Origin: Endozoicomonas sp965232255
Lineage (GTDB): Bacteria > Pseudomonadota > Gammaproteobacteria > Pseudomonadales > Endozoicomonadaceae
Reading direction: 5' to 3'
NCBI GenBank assembly: GCA_965232255.1
Contig: OZ246962.1
Location: forward strand, 3,782,001-3,846,000
Length of the DNA: 64,000 nucleotides
Position numbers and translations under genes: made by a program. Under the pieces are notes generated by a model. The model searched no databases. It saw only the letters and a program-made list of their open reading frames with translations, and had not been told where the DNA came from. Every line of letters begins with the position of its first letter. Position 1 is the first letter of the stretch. Shown piece by piece: positions 9,090-16,330 of this stretch.

Positions 9090-10394
9090 ATGGCTGACAA
9101 GAGAGCTCTACTTTCCATCGTTGATCAGGATGACAACTCCGAATACACTCTGGAGCTGCCGATCTACACAGGAAGCCTGGGACCGGACGTTATTGACGTC
9201 AACGCACTGACCGCAAACGGTCTGTTCACCTACGATCCCGGCTTCGTTTCTACTGCATCCTGCGAATCAAAAATCACTTATATAGATGGCGATAACGGTA
9301 TTTTGCTGCACCGGGGTTATCCCATCGAACAGCTGGCCGAGCACTCGGATTACCTGGAAACCTGTTATCTGCTCCTTTATGGTGACCTTCCCAACCAGCA
9401 GGAGAAGGAAAAATTCGAATATACGATCATGCGTCATACCATGATCCACGAACAGATGCGTGCCCTGTTCGCCGGTTTTCGTCGCGATGCTCATCCGATG
9501 GCAATCATGTGCGGCGTTGTTGGTGCTCTGTCGGCGTTCTACCATGATTCCCTGGACATCACCAACGAGGTACATCGGGAAATCTGTGCTTACCGGCTGA
9601 TCTCCAAAATGCCAACGCTGGCAGCGATGGCCTACAAGTACTCCATTGGCCAACCATTCGTCTACCCACGCAACGACTTGAGCTACGGCGGCAACTTCCT
9701 GCATATGCTGTTTGCCACGCCATGCGAAGATTACGAAGTCAAACCCGTACTGGCCAAGGCAATGGATCGCATCTTCCTGTTGCACGCCGACCATGAACAA
9801 AATGCCTCTACATCAACAGTTCGTCTGGCCGGTTCTTCCGGTGCCAATCCGTTTGCCTGCATTGCTGCCGGTATTGCAGCGCTTTGGGGTCCGGCCCACG
9901 GCGGTGCTAATGAAGCCGTGCTGGTGATGCTCAATGAGATTGGTGATGAGGCCAATATTGATGAGTTTATTGCCCGGGCAAAAGACAAGGACGATCCGTT
10001 CCGTCTGATGGGCTTTGGTCATCGCGTGTACAAGAGCTTTGATCCCAGGGCCAAGGTAATGAAGCAAACCTGTGACGAGGTGCTCGCCGAACTGGGTCTT
10101 GAGGACGATCCGTTGTTCCGCATTGCCAAACGTCTGGAAAAAATCGCCCTTGAGGACGAATACTTCGTCAAGAAGAAGCTGTATCCCAATGTAGACTTCT
10201 ATTCTGGCATTATCCTCAAGGCAATCGGTATCCCGACAGAGATGTTCACGGTTATTTTTGCCACTGGCCGTACTCCTGGTTGGATTGCTCACTGGCATGA
10301 GATGATCAGCGGCAACTATCGCATCGGTCGCCCCCGCCAGTTCTATACCGGCGAAACAAAGCGCGACTACACACCAATAGCTGAACGCGACTAG
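9090..10394 (+). CDS. gltA: Type II (hexameric) citrate synthase
   Basis: Condenses acetyl-CoA with oxaloacetate to citrate, entering the TCA cycle. The 434-residue length and the N-terminal domain rich in beta strands are those of the Gram-negative NADH-sensitive hexameric form. Active-site segments are WGPAHGGANEAV, MGFGHRVYKSFDPRA and YPNVDFYSGI, which carry the two catalytic histidines and the aspartate. The start is fixed by an AGGAGG site eight bases before the ATG. It is transcribed away from the sdh-suc-lpd cluster, the arrangement known from Pseudomonas. Confidence 0.98.
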   Translation: MADKRALLSIVDQDDNSEYTLELPIYTGSLGPDVIDVNALTANGLFTYDPGFVSTASCESKITYIDGDNGILLHRGYPIEQLAEHSDYLETCYLLLYGDLPNQQEKEKFEYTIMRHTMIHEQMRALFAGFRRDAHPMAIMCGVVGALSAFYHDSLDITNEVHREICAYRLISKMPTLAAMAYKYSIGQPFVYPRNDLSYGGNFLHMLFATPCEDYEVKPVLAKAMDRIFLLHADHEQNASTSTVRLAGSSGANPFACIAAGIAALWGPAHGGANEAVLVMLNEIGDEANIDEFIARAKDKDDPFRLMGFGHRVYKSFDPRAKVMKQTCDEVLAELGLEDDPLFRIAKRLEKIALEDEYFVKKKLYPNVDFYSGIILKAIGIPTEMFTVIFATGRTPGWIAHWHEMISGNYRIGRPRQFYTGETKRDYTPIAERD

Positions 10395-10404
10395 TCTCCA
10401 CCTT

Positions 10405-10431
10405 GCGGTATCACTCAACGAGTGCTACCGC
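10405..10431 (+). terminator. Hairpin after gltA (possible terminator)
   Basis: Arms GCGGTA-T-CACTC and GAGTG-C-TACCGC form an 11-bp stem with one mismatch and loop AAC, starting 11 bases after the gltA stop. The T-run is absent (TCTCC follows), so termination is only possible, not clear. Confidence 0.4.
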
Positions 10432-10566
10432 TCTCCTCCGATGCCTGCACTCGAAAGCCCATGTTTCGCATGAATACCTGTCCCCACTGAATAAATGACT
10501 ATTGTCGGAATGCCGAAAACAAAACACTGGTTGCACAGTTATCGCATAGTTAAAGAGGAGTTATTT

Positions 10567-11172
10567 ATGTCGTCATTCGCCCAGAGCGAGCTGGTACTGA
10601 TCACCGAAGAACAATTTTCAGTGGTCATTGAAATGGCCTACGCCACGGCCAACAACTTCACCGGCGCACCCGTCTATTCGAGCCAGGACTGTTATCTCCA
10701 TCCTGCAGCTGCCAGACAACTCAGACGCGCAGCACAATTGCTTGCGCCGCTGAAAATGCAACTGAAGATATGGGACGCCCACAGACCGAAGGATGCCCAG
10801 GTAGAACTATTCAAAATAATGCCCGACCCCAACTATGTTTCTGATCCCGAAACCGGTACCTGCTCCCACTGCCGAGGCGTTGCCATCGACGTAACCATTG
10901 TTGATCAACACGGCCGGGAGTTGAACATGGGCACAGAATTCGACGACTTTCGCCCACTTGCGCACCACGGCAACAAGCAAGTCTCCGATGAGGCACAGAG
11001 AAACCGGCTACTACTGGCCGGTGCGATGAGCATCGCCGGTTTTGACAGTCTTGACACCGAATGGTGGCACTATCAACTCCGTGACGTCAGAAGCTACCCG
11101 ATAATCGAAAAGACACCGACCACATCAGATCGACAACAACCCAACTCACGCTTGCGCAAACCATCCTCGTAG
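10567..11172 (+). CDS. VanX/DdpX-type D-alanyl-D-alanine dipeptidase, copy 1
   Basis: Zinc dipeptidase of peptidase family M15D, which splits free D-Ala-D-Ala. Zinc ligands are conserved: SHCRGVAID gives H101 and D108, and TEWWHYQL gives the catalytic base E165 and ligand H168; DAHRP (R73) matches the transition-state arginine of VanX. No signal peptide is present, so it acts in the cytoplasm. The frame opens upstream, but the ATG at 10567 follows AGAGGAG and gives a 201-residue protein, close to VanX (202). A close paralog lies at 12166-12726 on the other strand. No vanH/vanA or ddp transport genes adjoin, so a role in D-Ala salvage or wall turnover is more likely than glycopeptide resistance. 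Confidence 0.88.
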   Translation: MSSFAQSELVLITEEQFSVVIEMAYATANNFTGAPVYSSQDCYLHPAAARQLRRAAQLLAPLKMQLKIWDAHRPKDAQVELFKIMPDPNYVSDPETGTCSHCRGVAIDVTIVDQHGRELNMGTEFDDFRPLAHHGNKQVSDEAQRNRLLLAGAMSIAGFDSLDTEWWHYQLRDVRSYPIIEKTPTTSDRQQPNSRLRKPSS

Positions 11173-11290
11173 AAAGCGGTGCCGCAAAGGGCACTGCACC
11201 CTGGGCATACAAGACGACAGGTCACAACCGCCGCAGCCGTGACAGAATCCAATAAAGCAACTTCCTCAGAGACAGCCCTGGCATCATTAG

Positions 11291-12064
11291 CTATAGGGGC
11301 GGCATATCTTCGGGTGCATCCTCAGTACCGTCGACCACTCCCTCAACGTCGTTGACCACGCCCTCAGTGTCCTTGACTGCATCCCCAATATCGGCGACCG
11401 CATCCTCAGCATTCTCGACTGCATCCCCGGCATCACTGGCATTCCCGGCTGAATTCCAGATGTCCCTGACCGCATCCTCAGTATCCTTGATCGCGTCCTC
11501 AGTATTTCTGATCGCGTTCTCAGTGTCCTTGACTGCATCCTCGACGCCCTTGACTGCACCCTTAACCGCATCCTTGACGACTGTCAACAAACTCCGGCTG
11601 TCAGCAACAGATCCCGCGTCTGGCTTCTCAAGAGCATCCGAAGATGGCTCGTGACCTACGCTTTCACCCATATCCGCCTCGACGGGCTGCTCGGCAACAG
11701 CAACCAGGGGCGCCCCCTTATCAGCGCCACTGCCCACCGGAGTGCTCCGCTCACCTGCATCACCCAAGACTGCTTGCTCATCACTTGCCGACTGCGCTCC
11801 ACTCTCCGCCGATGGCACTTTATCCGCCTCGGCTGCCGGTGACGTCGAAGGCTTAACCTCCTGCTCCTCCTTTATACTGAGCTCAGCCATCTTCTTTGTC
11901 TCCCCCTGCTCAGCAGCCGGATCTGCAGGTGGCGTCCGGGGCCTGGTATCGGCAAGCCCTTCAACATCACCCCTGGTGCTTTTGTTGCCTTTGCCCTCCT
12001 GCGCAGCCCTTGCTTCAAGCAGCTGAACAGCACTGGCAACTTTGCCAGAACTCAGGCTATCCAT
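11291..12064 (-). CDS. Acidic Ala/Glu/Asp-rich protein with C-terminal heptad repeats
   Basis: No family recognised. The 257-residue protein has a disordered acidic first part (Pro, Ala, Glu, Ser rich) and from about residue 161 to 251 thirteen consecutive seven-residue units of the type EDAVKDT, ENAIRNT, EDAIKDT, with Ala/Val/Ile at fixed positions. At DNA level this is a degenerate 21-bp tandem repeat. There is no signal peptide or membrane segment. The pattern recalls LEA-like or apolipoprotein-like amphipathic repeats, which is resemblance only. The ATG at 12062-12064 has a GAGGGG site. It lies between two inward-facing VanX paralogs. Confidence 0.75.
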   Translation of the reverse strand: MDSLSSGKVASAVQLLEARAAQEGKGNKSTRGDVEGLADTRPRTPPADPAAEQGETKKMAELSIKEEQEVKPSTSPAAEADKVPSAESGAQSASDEQAVLGDAGERSTPVGSGADKGAPLVAVAEQPVEADMGESVGHEPSSDALEKPDAGSVADSRSLLTVVKDAVKGAVKGVEDAVKDTENAIRNTEDAIKDTEDAVRDIWNSAGNASDAGDAVENAEDAVADIGDAVKDTEGVVNDVEGVVDGTEDAPEDMPPL

Positions 12065-12165
12065 AATCTACCCCTCACTGTTGGTATGCCTCTTGGTAGA
12101 CCATGACTGAGTCAAAGGGTTTCAATGCTTCTTAAAGCATTTTTGCATTACGCTTTCACTGATTA

Positions 12166-12726
12166 TTACGGAATTTCAACTTCTGAAATAATCGGGTAAT
12201 TGTTCCACTCTGGCAGTTCATAGTGCCACCATTCAGTTTCCAAGGGCTGAAAACCCGCTACACTCATTACCCCGGCTAATAGCAGCCGGTTGCGCTGTGC
12301 TTCCGCTGAAATCAGATCATTGCCGTGATGTGCCAATGGGCGAAAGTCATCAAACGCCGTCCCCATGGCCAACTCCCGACCGTAGCGGTCGGTGATAGTG
12401 AGATCCAGGGCAATCCCCCGGCAGTGTGAACACGGCCCGGACTCAGGATCAGAAACGTAAGCCGGGTTTGGCATCTGCTTGTATAAGACAGCCTGGGCCG
12501 ACAAGGGACGAAAAGCATCCCAGACTTTAATGTTCAGATTGAGTGGCCTGAGCAGTTCCACTGCGCGCAACAGGCATTCGAGAGTATCAGCATGCAGGTA
12601 GCATGCATCACTGCGGTAAATTGGTTTGCCGGTAAAATTGTTGCTGCCAGCGTAAGCCAGATCAAGCACTATCCGGCTGTGAACGTCATTGAGCAAAACC
12701 AGGTTGCCCGTGCTTTTTATTGTCAT
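12166..12726 (-). CDS. VanX/DdpX-type D-alanyl-D-alanine dipeptidase, copy 2
   Basis: Second M15D dipeptidase, 186 residues from the ATG at 12724-12726, which is preceded by GGAGG. Zinc ligands are in SHCRGIALD (H101, D108) and TEWWHYEL (E165, H168), and R73 in DAFRP is kept. It is collinear with the copy at 10567-11172 over nearly the whole length and shares long blocks such as FDDFRPLAHHGN, so the two are paralogs that diverged after duplication. It lacks the basic C-terminal tail of copy 1. It has no secretion signal. It is transcribed toward the acidic repeat gene on the same strand. Confidence 0.88.
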   Translation of the reverse strand: MTIKSTGNLVLLNDVHSRIVLDLAYAGSNNFTGKPIYRSDACYLHADTLECLLRAVELLRPLNLNIKVWDAFRPLSAQAVLYKQMPNPAYVSDPESGPCSHCRGIALDLTITDRYGRELAMGTAFDDFRPLAHHGNDLISAEAQRNRLLLAGVMSVAGFQPLETEWWHYELPEWNNYPIISEVEIP

Positions 12727-12861
12727 CAGAAAACCTCCATTTAGAGCACGTGCCAAGCATAGTCATTAATTGCCGGGTTTGAGGGCGAAAGGCTTGAGAG
12801 GCGGCAGGCAACTTTGTAAATTGACGCTTAACCCAACCGGATAACGATCAAAGGGTCCTGC

Positions 12862-13167
12862 ATGAGCAAAAAGACACTAGCCGTTGTATTGGTAGTTTTA
12901 CTAATCATCGCCGTGGGTGGCGTATTATTCCTCACTAGGGATACCCCACCGCCCACTCTGACCATAGAACCCTTACTCATCCCTGAAACGACTGACATAC
13001 CCGTACCGGAAACAGACCGTACCGATGATATGCACTTCGATGACTCGTCTGAGGAGACGCGAATCATTCTGTCAGCACCGGATGACGAACAGCTCAATGA
13101 GCTGCTTTCCGACAAAGTTATTCGTGATGACAAGATCGTGGACAAACCACAGGTGAGCGATCCGTAG
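12862..13167 (+). CDS. Small membrane-anchored acidic protein, unknown
   Basis: 101 residues with a basic start (MSKK), one strongly hydrophobic helix (residues 6-24) and then a Pro/Thr-rich linker followed by an acidic tail with many Asp/Glu. Topology is most likely N-in with the acidic part in the periplasm. No family recognised. An AAAGGG stretch lies ten bases before the ATG, and an intrinsic terminator follows about 100 bases after the stop, which supports a real single-gene transcript. Confidence 0.6.
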   Translation: MSKKTLAVVLVVLLIIAVGGVLFLTRDTPPPTLTIEPLLIPETTDIPVPETDRTDDMHFDDSSEETRIILSAPDDEQLNELLSDKVIRDDKIVDKPQVSDP

Positions 13168-13268
13168 GATATATCTTACATCGTTCGCCGCAATTGCCGC
13201 TGTCAGTGCGAACAGCGTACGACTACTATGGATTTTGCATGGAATGCATTGCTCACACGGATGTGAAC

Positions 13269-13293
13269 CCACCAGCTTGCTGGTGGTTTTTTT
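13269..13293 (+). terminator. Intrinsic terminator
   Basis: Stem CCACCAGC / GCTGGTGG with a two-base nominal loop followed by seven T, 100 bases after the small membrane protein gene. Confidence 0.8.
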
Positions 13294-13314
13294 GTTTTTC
13301 CACCTGCAAACCTC

Positions 13315-13348
13315 ACCCGACATCACTTAATACCCGACATCACTTAAT
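13315..13348. repeat. Perfect 17-bp tandem duplication
   Basis: ACCCGACATCACTTAAT occurs twice head to tail (13315-13331, 13332-13348). It lies in the 313-base gene-free gap 13168-13480, which otherwise holds only the terminator. Confidence 0.9.
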
Positions 13349-13480
13349 AAGTGTTAAGGCCAACCGTTATCAATCCCACCACACCCAGTCCCAGGCAATC
13401 ACCTGTATGGCTGCTCAATCTATGCGCCAGCAACTTGTGAGGGCACTCCAGCGCTTTCTGCCAGAGCAACACCTGAGCAC

Positions 13481-13681
13481 TTATGGCCAATAATGTAAAA
13501 CCATCACCAAAGCCACCAGCAGCACGAACAGTGACGCAATGGATTTCCCCACTTGGTTACTGCTCGACCTACCTGGATTTCGCTCATCTTCTGAGCGAGT
13601 GCTGGTCAACAGGCTGGGGACCAGGTTAGCCATCAGCAAAAAGCAGCCAAGCATCAGTGCACAAATAACGATGGTTTTCAT
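13481..13681 (-). CDS. Small two-helix membrane protein, unknown
   Basis: 66 residues from the ATG at 13679-13681 (start MKTIVICALMLG). A hydrophobic segment at about residues 3-23 and another at 48-63 predict a two-helix inner-membrane hairpin; the middle is polar (SEDERNPGRSSSNQ). A GGAG site lies eight bases before the ATG. The start overlaps the stop of the upstream 288-residue gene (ATGA), so the two are probably translated together. No family recognised. Confidence 0.55.
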   Translation of the reverse strand: MKTIVICALMLGCFLLMANLVPSLLTSTRSEDERNPGRSSSNQVGKSIASLFVLLVALVMVLHYWP

Positions 13682-14544
13682 GGTGAATGCTCCATGGGGC
13701 ATGCAAGATGGATTCGCCGCTCGATCGCGTGTAGGCCAAATGGTTGTATAGCTCTTTTGGTTGCTTCCCGTGCCCATGAAGCGTTGCCCCTATGGATGCC
13801 CAAACGTCCGGAGTGTCTAGTGTCAGTGTCGTGAGGCTCACTTAAGCCGACAACAATCATTCCTCCTCGCAACAGCTCTGCCAATCCTGACCAATTCTGT
13901 CGCAGCTCCTCTGTGGACAGTTCCCCGACTTGCAATTTATATGGCTGCTCAAATGCAGTCACGCAGCGATCAGGCGGTTCAACATCCAGGGCTGACTGGC
14001 AGGCGTCTGTAACTCGATCATCCAGCCAATGTGTGAGGCGATCATCAATCATGCCTGGATAGATAGAGCGTCCAACAATACGATCTGGTAACAAGTAACC
14101 TGCATCGCAAGAAAAGAGCTGACTTGGTGCAGCGTGAGAAATCCCGGCAAACTGATTGACACTGCCCAGCCATGTGGCAAATTCGCTATAGGTAATCCCA
14201 GGTTCCCTGGACCAAAGAGGAAATGACTGATCGCCTACCGGACTTTGCTGCACCACGGCATTTTTAGCCATATCCGCAGGTGCCGTGGGCGAACTGACAT
14301 CTTGTGGTGTCAGCTGATTCACCATCGTATCGTGCTCAATATGAAAATCATTCAGTGTCCGGCTGCTCATTAAATCACTACTGTCGTCTTCTTTGAGCGG
14401 CAAAAAGCGAGGCTCCCCAGTGAAGTCAGCCAAGTCAGACGTGGCTGGGTCAACCATTAACTCAAGCCGATCAATGGCGTTTACGGATCCCAGTCCGTCT
14501 ACCAGAGAAGCACCGCTACTGATTAAAGCCAATAAAGGAAGCAT
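13678..14544 (-). CDS. Exported protein of unknown function
   Basis: 288 residues with a short hydrophobic N-terminus (MLPLLALISSGASLVDG) that may be a weak signal peptide or anchor. The rest has no recognised domain. It is Asp/Ser rich in the first third and contains three or four scattered cysteines (FSCDAGY, DACQSALD, DRCVTAF, LACPMEHSP) that could form disulfides outside the cytoplasm. The start codon has no strong ribosome site. Its stop overlaps the next gene by four bases (ATGA). Confidence 0.55.
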   Translation of the reverse strand: MLPLLALISSGASLVDGLGSVNAIDRLELMVDPATSDLADFTGEPRFLPLKEDDSSDLMSSRTLNDFHIEHDTMVNQLTPQDVSSPTAPADMAKNAVVQQSPVGDQSFPLWSREPGITYSEFATWLGSVNQFAGISHAAPSQLFSCDAGYLLPDRIVGRSIYPGMIDDRLTHWLDDRVTDACQSALDVEPPDRCVTAFEQPYKLQVGELSTEELRQNWSGLAELLRGGMIVVGLSEPHDTDTRHSGRLGIHRGNASWAREATKRAIQPFGLHAIERRIHLACPMEHSP

Positions 14545-14634
14545 GGGAGCACACCAAGGGAATCAGTCAGGTCGGCCTGCAATAATAGCTGCGTCACGAG
14601 CAACAGCAACAAAACATATCCGTAAAAACCGCAT

Positions 14635-14663
14635 TTGACTCAACCGAACGAAATCTCTATAGT
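14635..14663 (+). promoter_or_regulatory. Promoter of the tRNA-Arg/tRNA-Ser operon
   Basis: TTGACT, a 17-base spacer and TATAGT, 22 bases before the first tRNA. A G/C-containing discriminator follows the -10, as is usual for stable-RNA promoters under stringent control. Confidence 0.75.
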
Positions 14664-14685
14664 CTGCCTCCGTTGACGGCGAAGG

Positions 14686-14762
14686 GCGCTCGTAGCTCAG
14701 CTGGATAGAGTACCTGGCTACGAACCAGGCGGTCGGAGGTTCGAATCCTCCCGAGCGCGCCA
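14686..14762 (+). tRNA. tRNA-Arg(ACG), copy 1
   Basis: 77-base cloverleaf with encoded CCA. Acceptor arms GCGCTCG and CGAGCGC pair fully, the anticodon loop is CTACGAA (ACG, read as ICG after deamination), and the T loop is TTCGAAT. First of three tRNA genes in one transcript. Confidence 0.97.
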
Positions 14763-14822
14763 TTATCGACTTATTGATGGATCAAACAGAATTCAATCAA
14801 GATTCGCGATAGCCAAAACAAT

Positions 14823-14899
14823 GCACTCGTAGCTCAGCTGGATAGAGTACCTGGCTACGAACCAGGCGGTCGGAGGTTCGAATCCTCCCGAGTGCGCCA
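14823..14899 (+). tRNA. tRNA-Arg(ACG), copy 2
   Basis: Identical to copy 1 except for acceptor pair 3:70, which is A-U instead of G-C (arms GCACTCG and CGAGTGC). Both changed bases compensate, so the stem stays intact. CCA is encoded. Confidence 0.97.
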
Positions 14900-14907
14900 T
14901 ACAAAAC

Positions 14908-15000
14908 GGTGAGATGGCCGAGAGGCTGAAGGCGCTCCCCTGCTAAGGGAGTATACGGTTTGTAGCCGTATCGAGGGTTCGAATCCCTCTCTCACCGCCA
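14908..15000 (+). tRNA. tRNA-Ser(GCT)
   Basis: 93-base class II tRNA with a long variable arm, anticodon GCT in loop CTGCTAA (14942-14944), acceptor arms GGTGAGA and TCTCACC, and encoded CCA. An arg-ser tRNA cluster of this composition resembles the E. coli serV-argV locus, in reversed order. Confidence 0.97.
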
Positions 15001-15103
15001 TACCTACCTCGCCCTATTGATTGATAATCACTTCTCATATCAAATTCACCTCAAGAAGAACTGTTTCGCCACTTGTTCGGATGCCTTGTTGTCAGCATTA
15101 TTA

Positions 15104-16069
15104 TTACTGAGACCGGAGCATTGCAGAGATGGCATTCAGGTCATTTTTAATACCGGACAATTGCCTTTTAAGCGTCTTATCACGATCGATAAACGTACCG
15201 GTAATCCCTTTAGTAAATTCAGAAAGTAGCCGCTGAAACGAGGCAACGCTATTTTGCAATTGCACAACGTCCTCTCTGGTGGCTTCGCGAGGATATTGAT
15301 GAGAGTACCTTGCCATAAGCCGTATACCATACGCCTGATACTGGGTCGTCAGGTTGCTGAACTCTTGATAGAACCGGGATGTCCTGCGGGTGCATTGGGC
15401 CTCTATTTTAGCGCGCTCGTTATTAAGGTCTCTGAGCAAGTCGATTTTTTGCTCACGAGTCATGGCGTGGCGCCTGGCCATGACGCTTTCACTGACATCT
15501 AACCTTTTTGCCAACCTTAGAAAAAGGTTGTCGTTAAAATCATCATCAACCATAAGCTGCGCAATCACCGCAGTTATCAGAACACCTTTTTGCAGATTTT
15601 TTTTATGCTCAGCATTTAATGCCAAACCAAAATCATTCATTTTATGGATCACTGGACTCAAATGCTTTTCACTAATCTTGCGCAATTCCTTACCAGACAA
15701 TACCGGCACTGTTTTATCAGCGAAGCATACGTCATGATCGGGTTTGGGAGTTGAATGAAATGGTTCAACAGCTTGCTCAGACTGGCTAACAATTCTTGGC
15801 TCTACCTCTCGTTGGGTGCCAGGCAAATAGTGCGAAGAAGAATCGTCTATTACAGAAACCATACGACTAGCCATAGGTCTTGAGACTTGCCCAATTGATC
15901 GATCGCCAATATCTGTATCTGTCCTTGCAGAAGTGGAAAATAAATTTTTAATTGCTGAAACAATATTGACCGTCTTGCCCCGAAACCAGCCAATTACTCG
16001 AACAGGAATTTCACTTATCCTGTCCCACGCAGCACTTGCAATCGTTACCGGATTTATATTGCCAGACAT
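15104..16069 (-). CDS. Hypothetical helical protein
   Basis: 321 residues, no family recognised and no signal peptide. The N-terminal 50 residues are amphipathic and basic (GWFRGKTVNIVSAIKNLF), residues 50-125 are polar and probably disordered, and from about 125 to the end it is predicted all-helical with many charged residues and coiled-coil-like stretches (LLRDLNNERAKIEAQ). An AGGGAG site precedes the ATG at 16067-16069. It lies directly beside the right end of a TnpB element, which may have brought in or disturbed its promoter. The layout (short N-terminal patch, linker, helical body) is also seen in the protein at 20624-21877. Confidence 0.6.
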   Translation of the reverse strand: MSGNINPVTIASAAWDRISEIPVRVIGWFRGKTVNIVSAIKNLFSTSARTDTDIGDRSIGQVSRPMASRMVSVIDDSSSHYLPGTQREVEPRIVSQSEQAVEPFHSTPKPDHDVCFADKTVPVLSGKELRKISEKHLSPVIHKMNDFGLALNAEHKKNLQKGVLITAVIAQLMVDDDFNDNLFLRLAKRLDVSESVMARRHAMTREQKIDLLRDLNNERAKIEAQCTRRTSRFYQEFSNLTTQYQAYGIRLMARYSHQYPREATREDVVQLQNSVASFQRLLSEFTKGITGTFIDRDKTLKRQLSGIKNDLNAISAMLRSQ

Positions 16070-16100
16070 AATACCTACTCCCTATCAATTCCGACTAAAC

Positions 16101-16330
16101 ATCCATTTAAGACAGATTGACATCCTCCCGCTCCTGAAGGAGCGGGATTCCTGTTAGTCACCCAACAGGCTTCCTGTTTCACAGCTCGATGCCGCCAGTG
16201 ATTAACACCTTTGGTCTTACTCAAGCTCCACAGGCTAACACCGCTAGCCCAGCGGCTTTGATATTAACAGCAGCATTGGTATCCCGATCATGCACAGTTC
16301 GACACTCAGGACACTCCCAGCTACGCACAG
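16101..16330 (-). ncRNA. Candidate omega (reRNA) guide RNA of TnpB
   Basis: In TnpB systems the guide RNA scaffold comes from the 3' part of tnpB and the right end, and the guide is the ~16-20 bases just outside it. Here the scaffold would include the strong 16127-16146 hairpin, and the guide would be read on the minus strand from 16116 downward. Limits and activity are inferred from the family, not visible. Confidence 0.4.

Noticed and set aside
11287..11571. 94-codon minus-strand Arg/Met-rich repeat frame
   Set aside because: It is an alternate-frame reading of the 21-bp repeats of the acidic heptad protein and has no ribosome site of its own.
14563..14763. 66-codon minus-strand frame with MARSGGFEPPT start
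   Set aside because: This is the well-known spurious translation of a tRNA gene region; it lies over tRNA-Arg copy 1 and its promoter.
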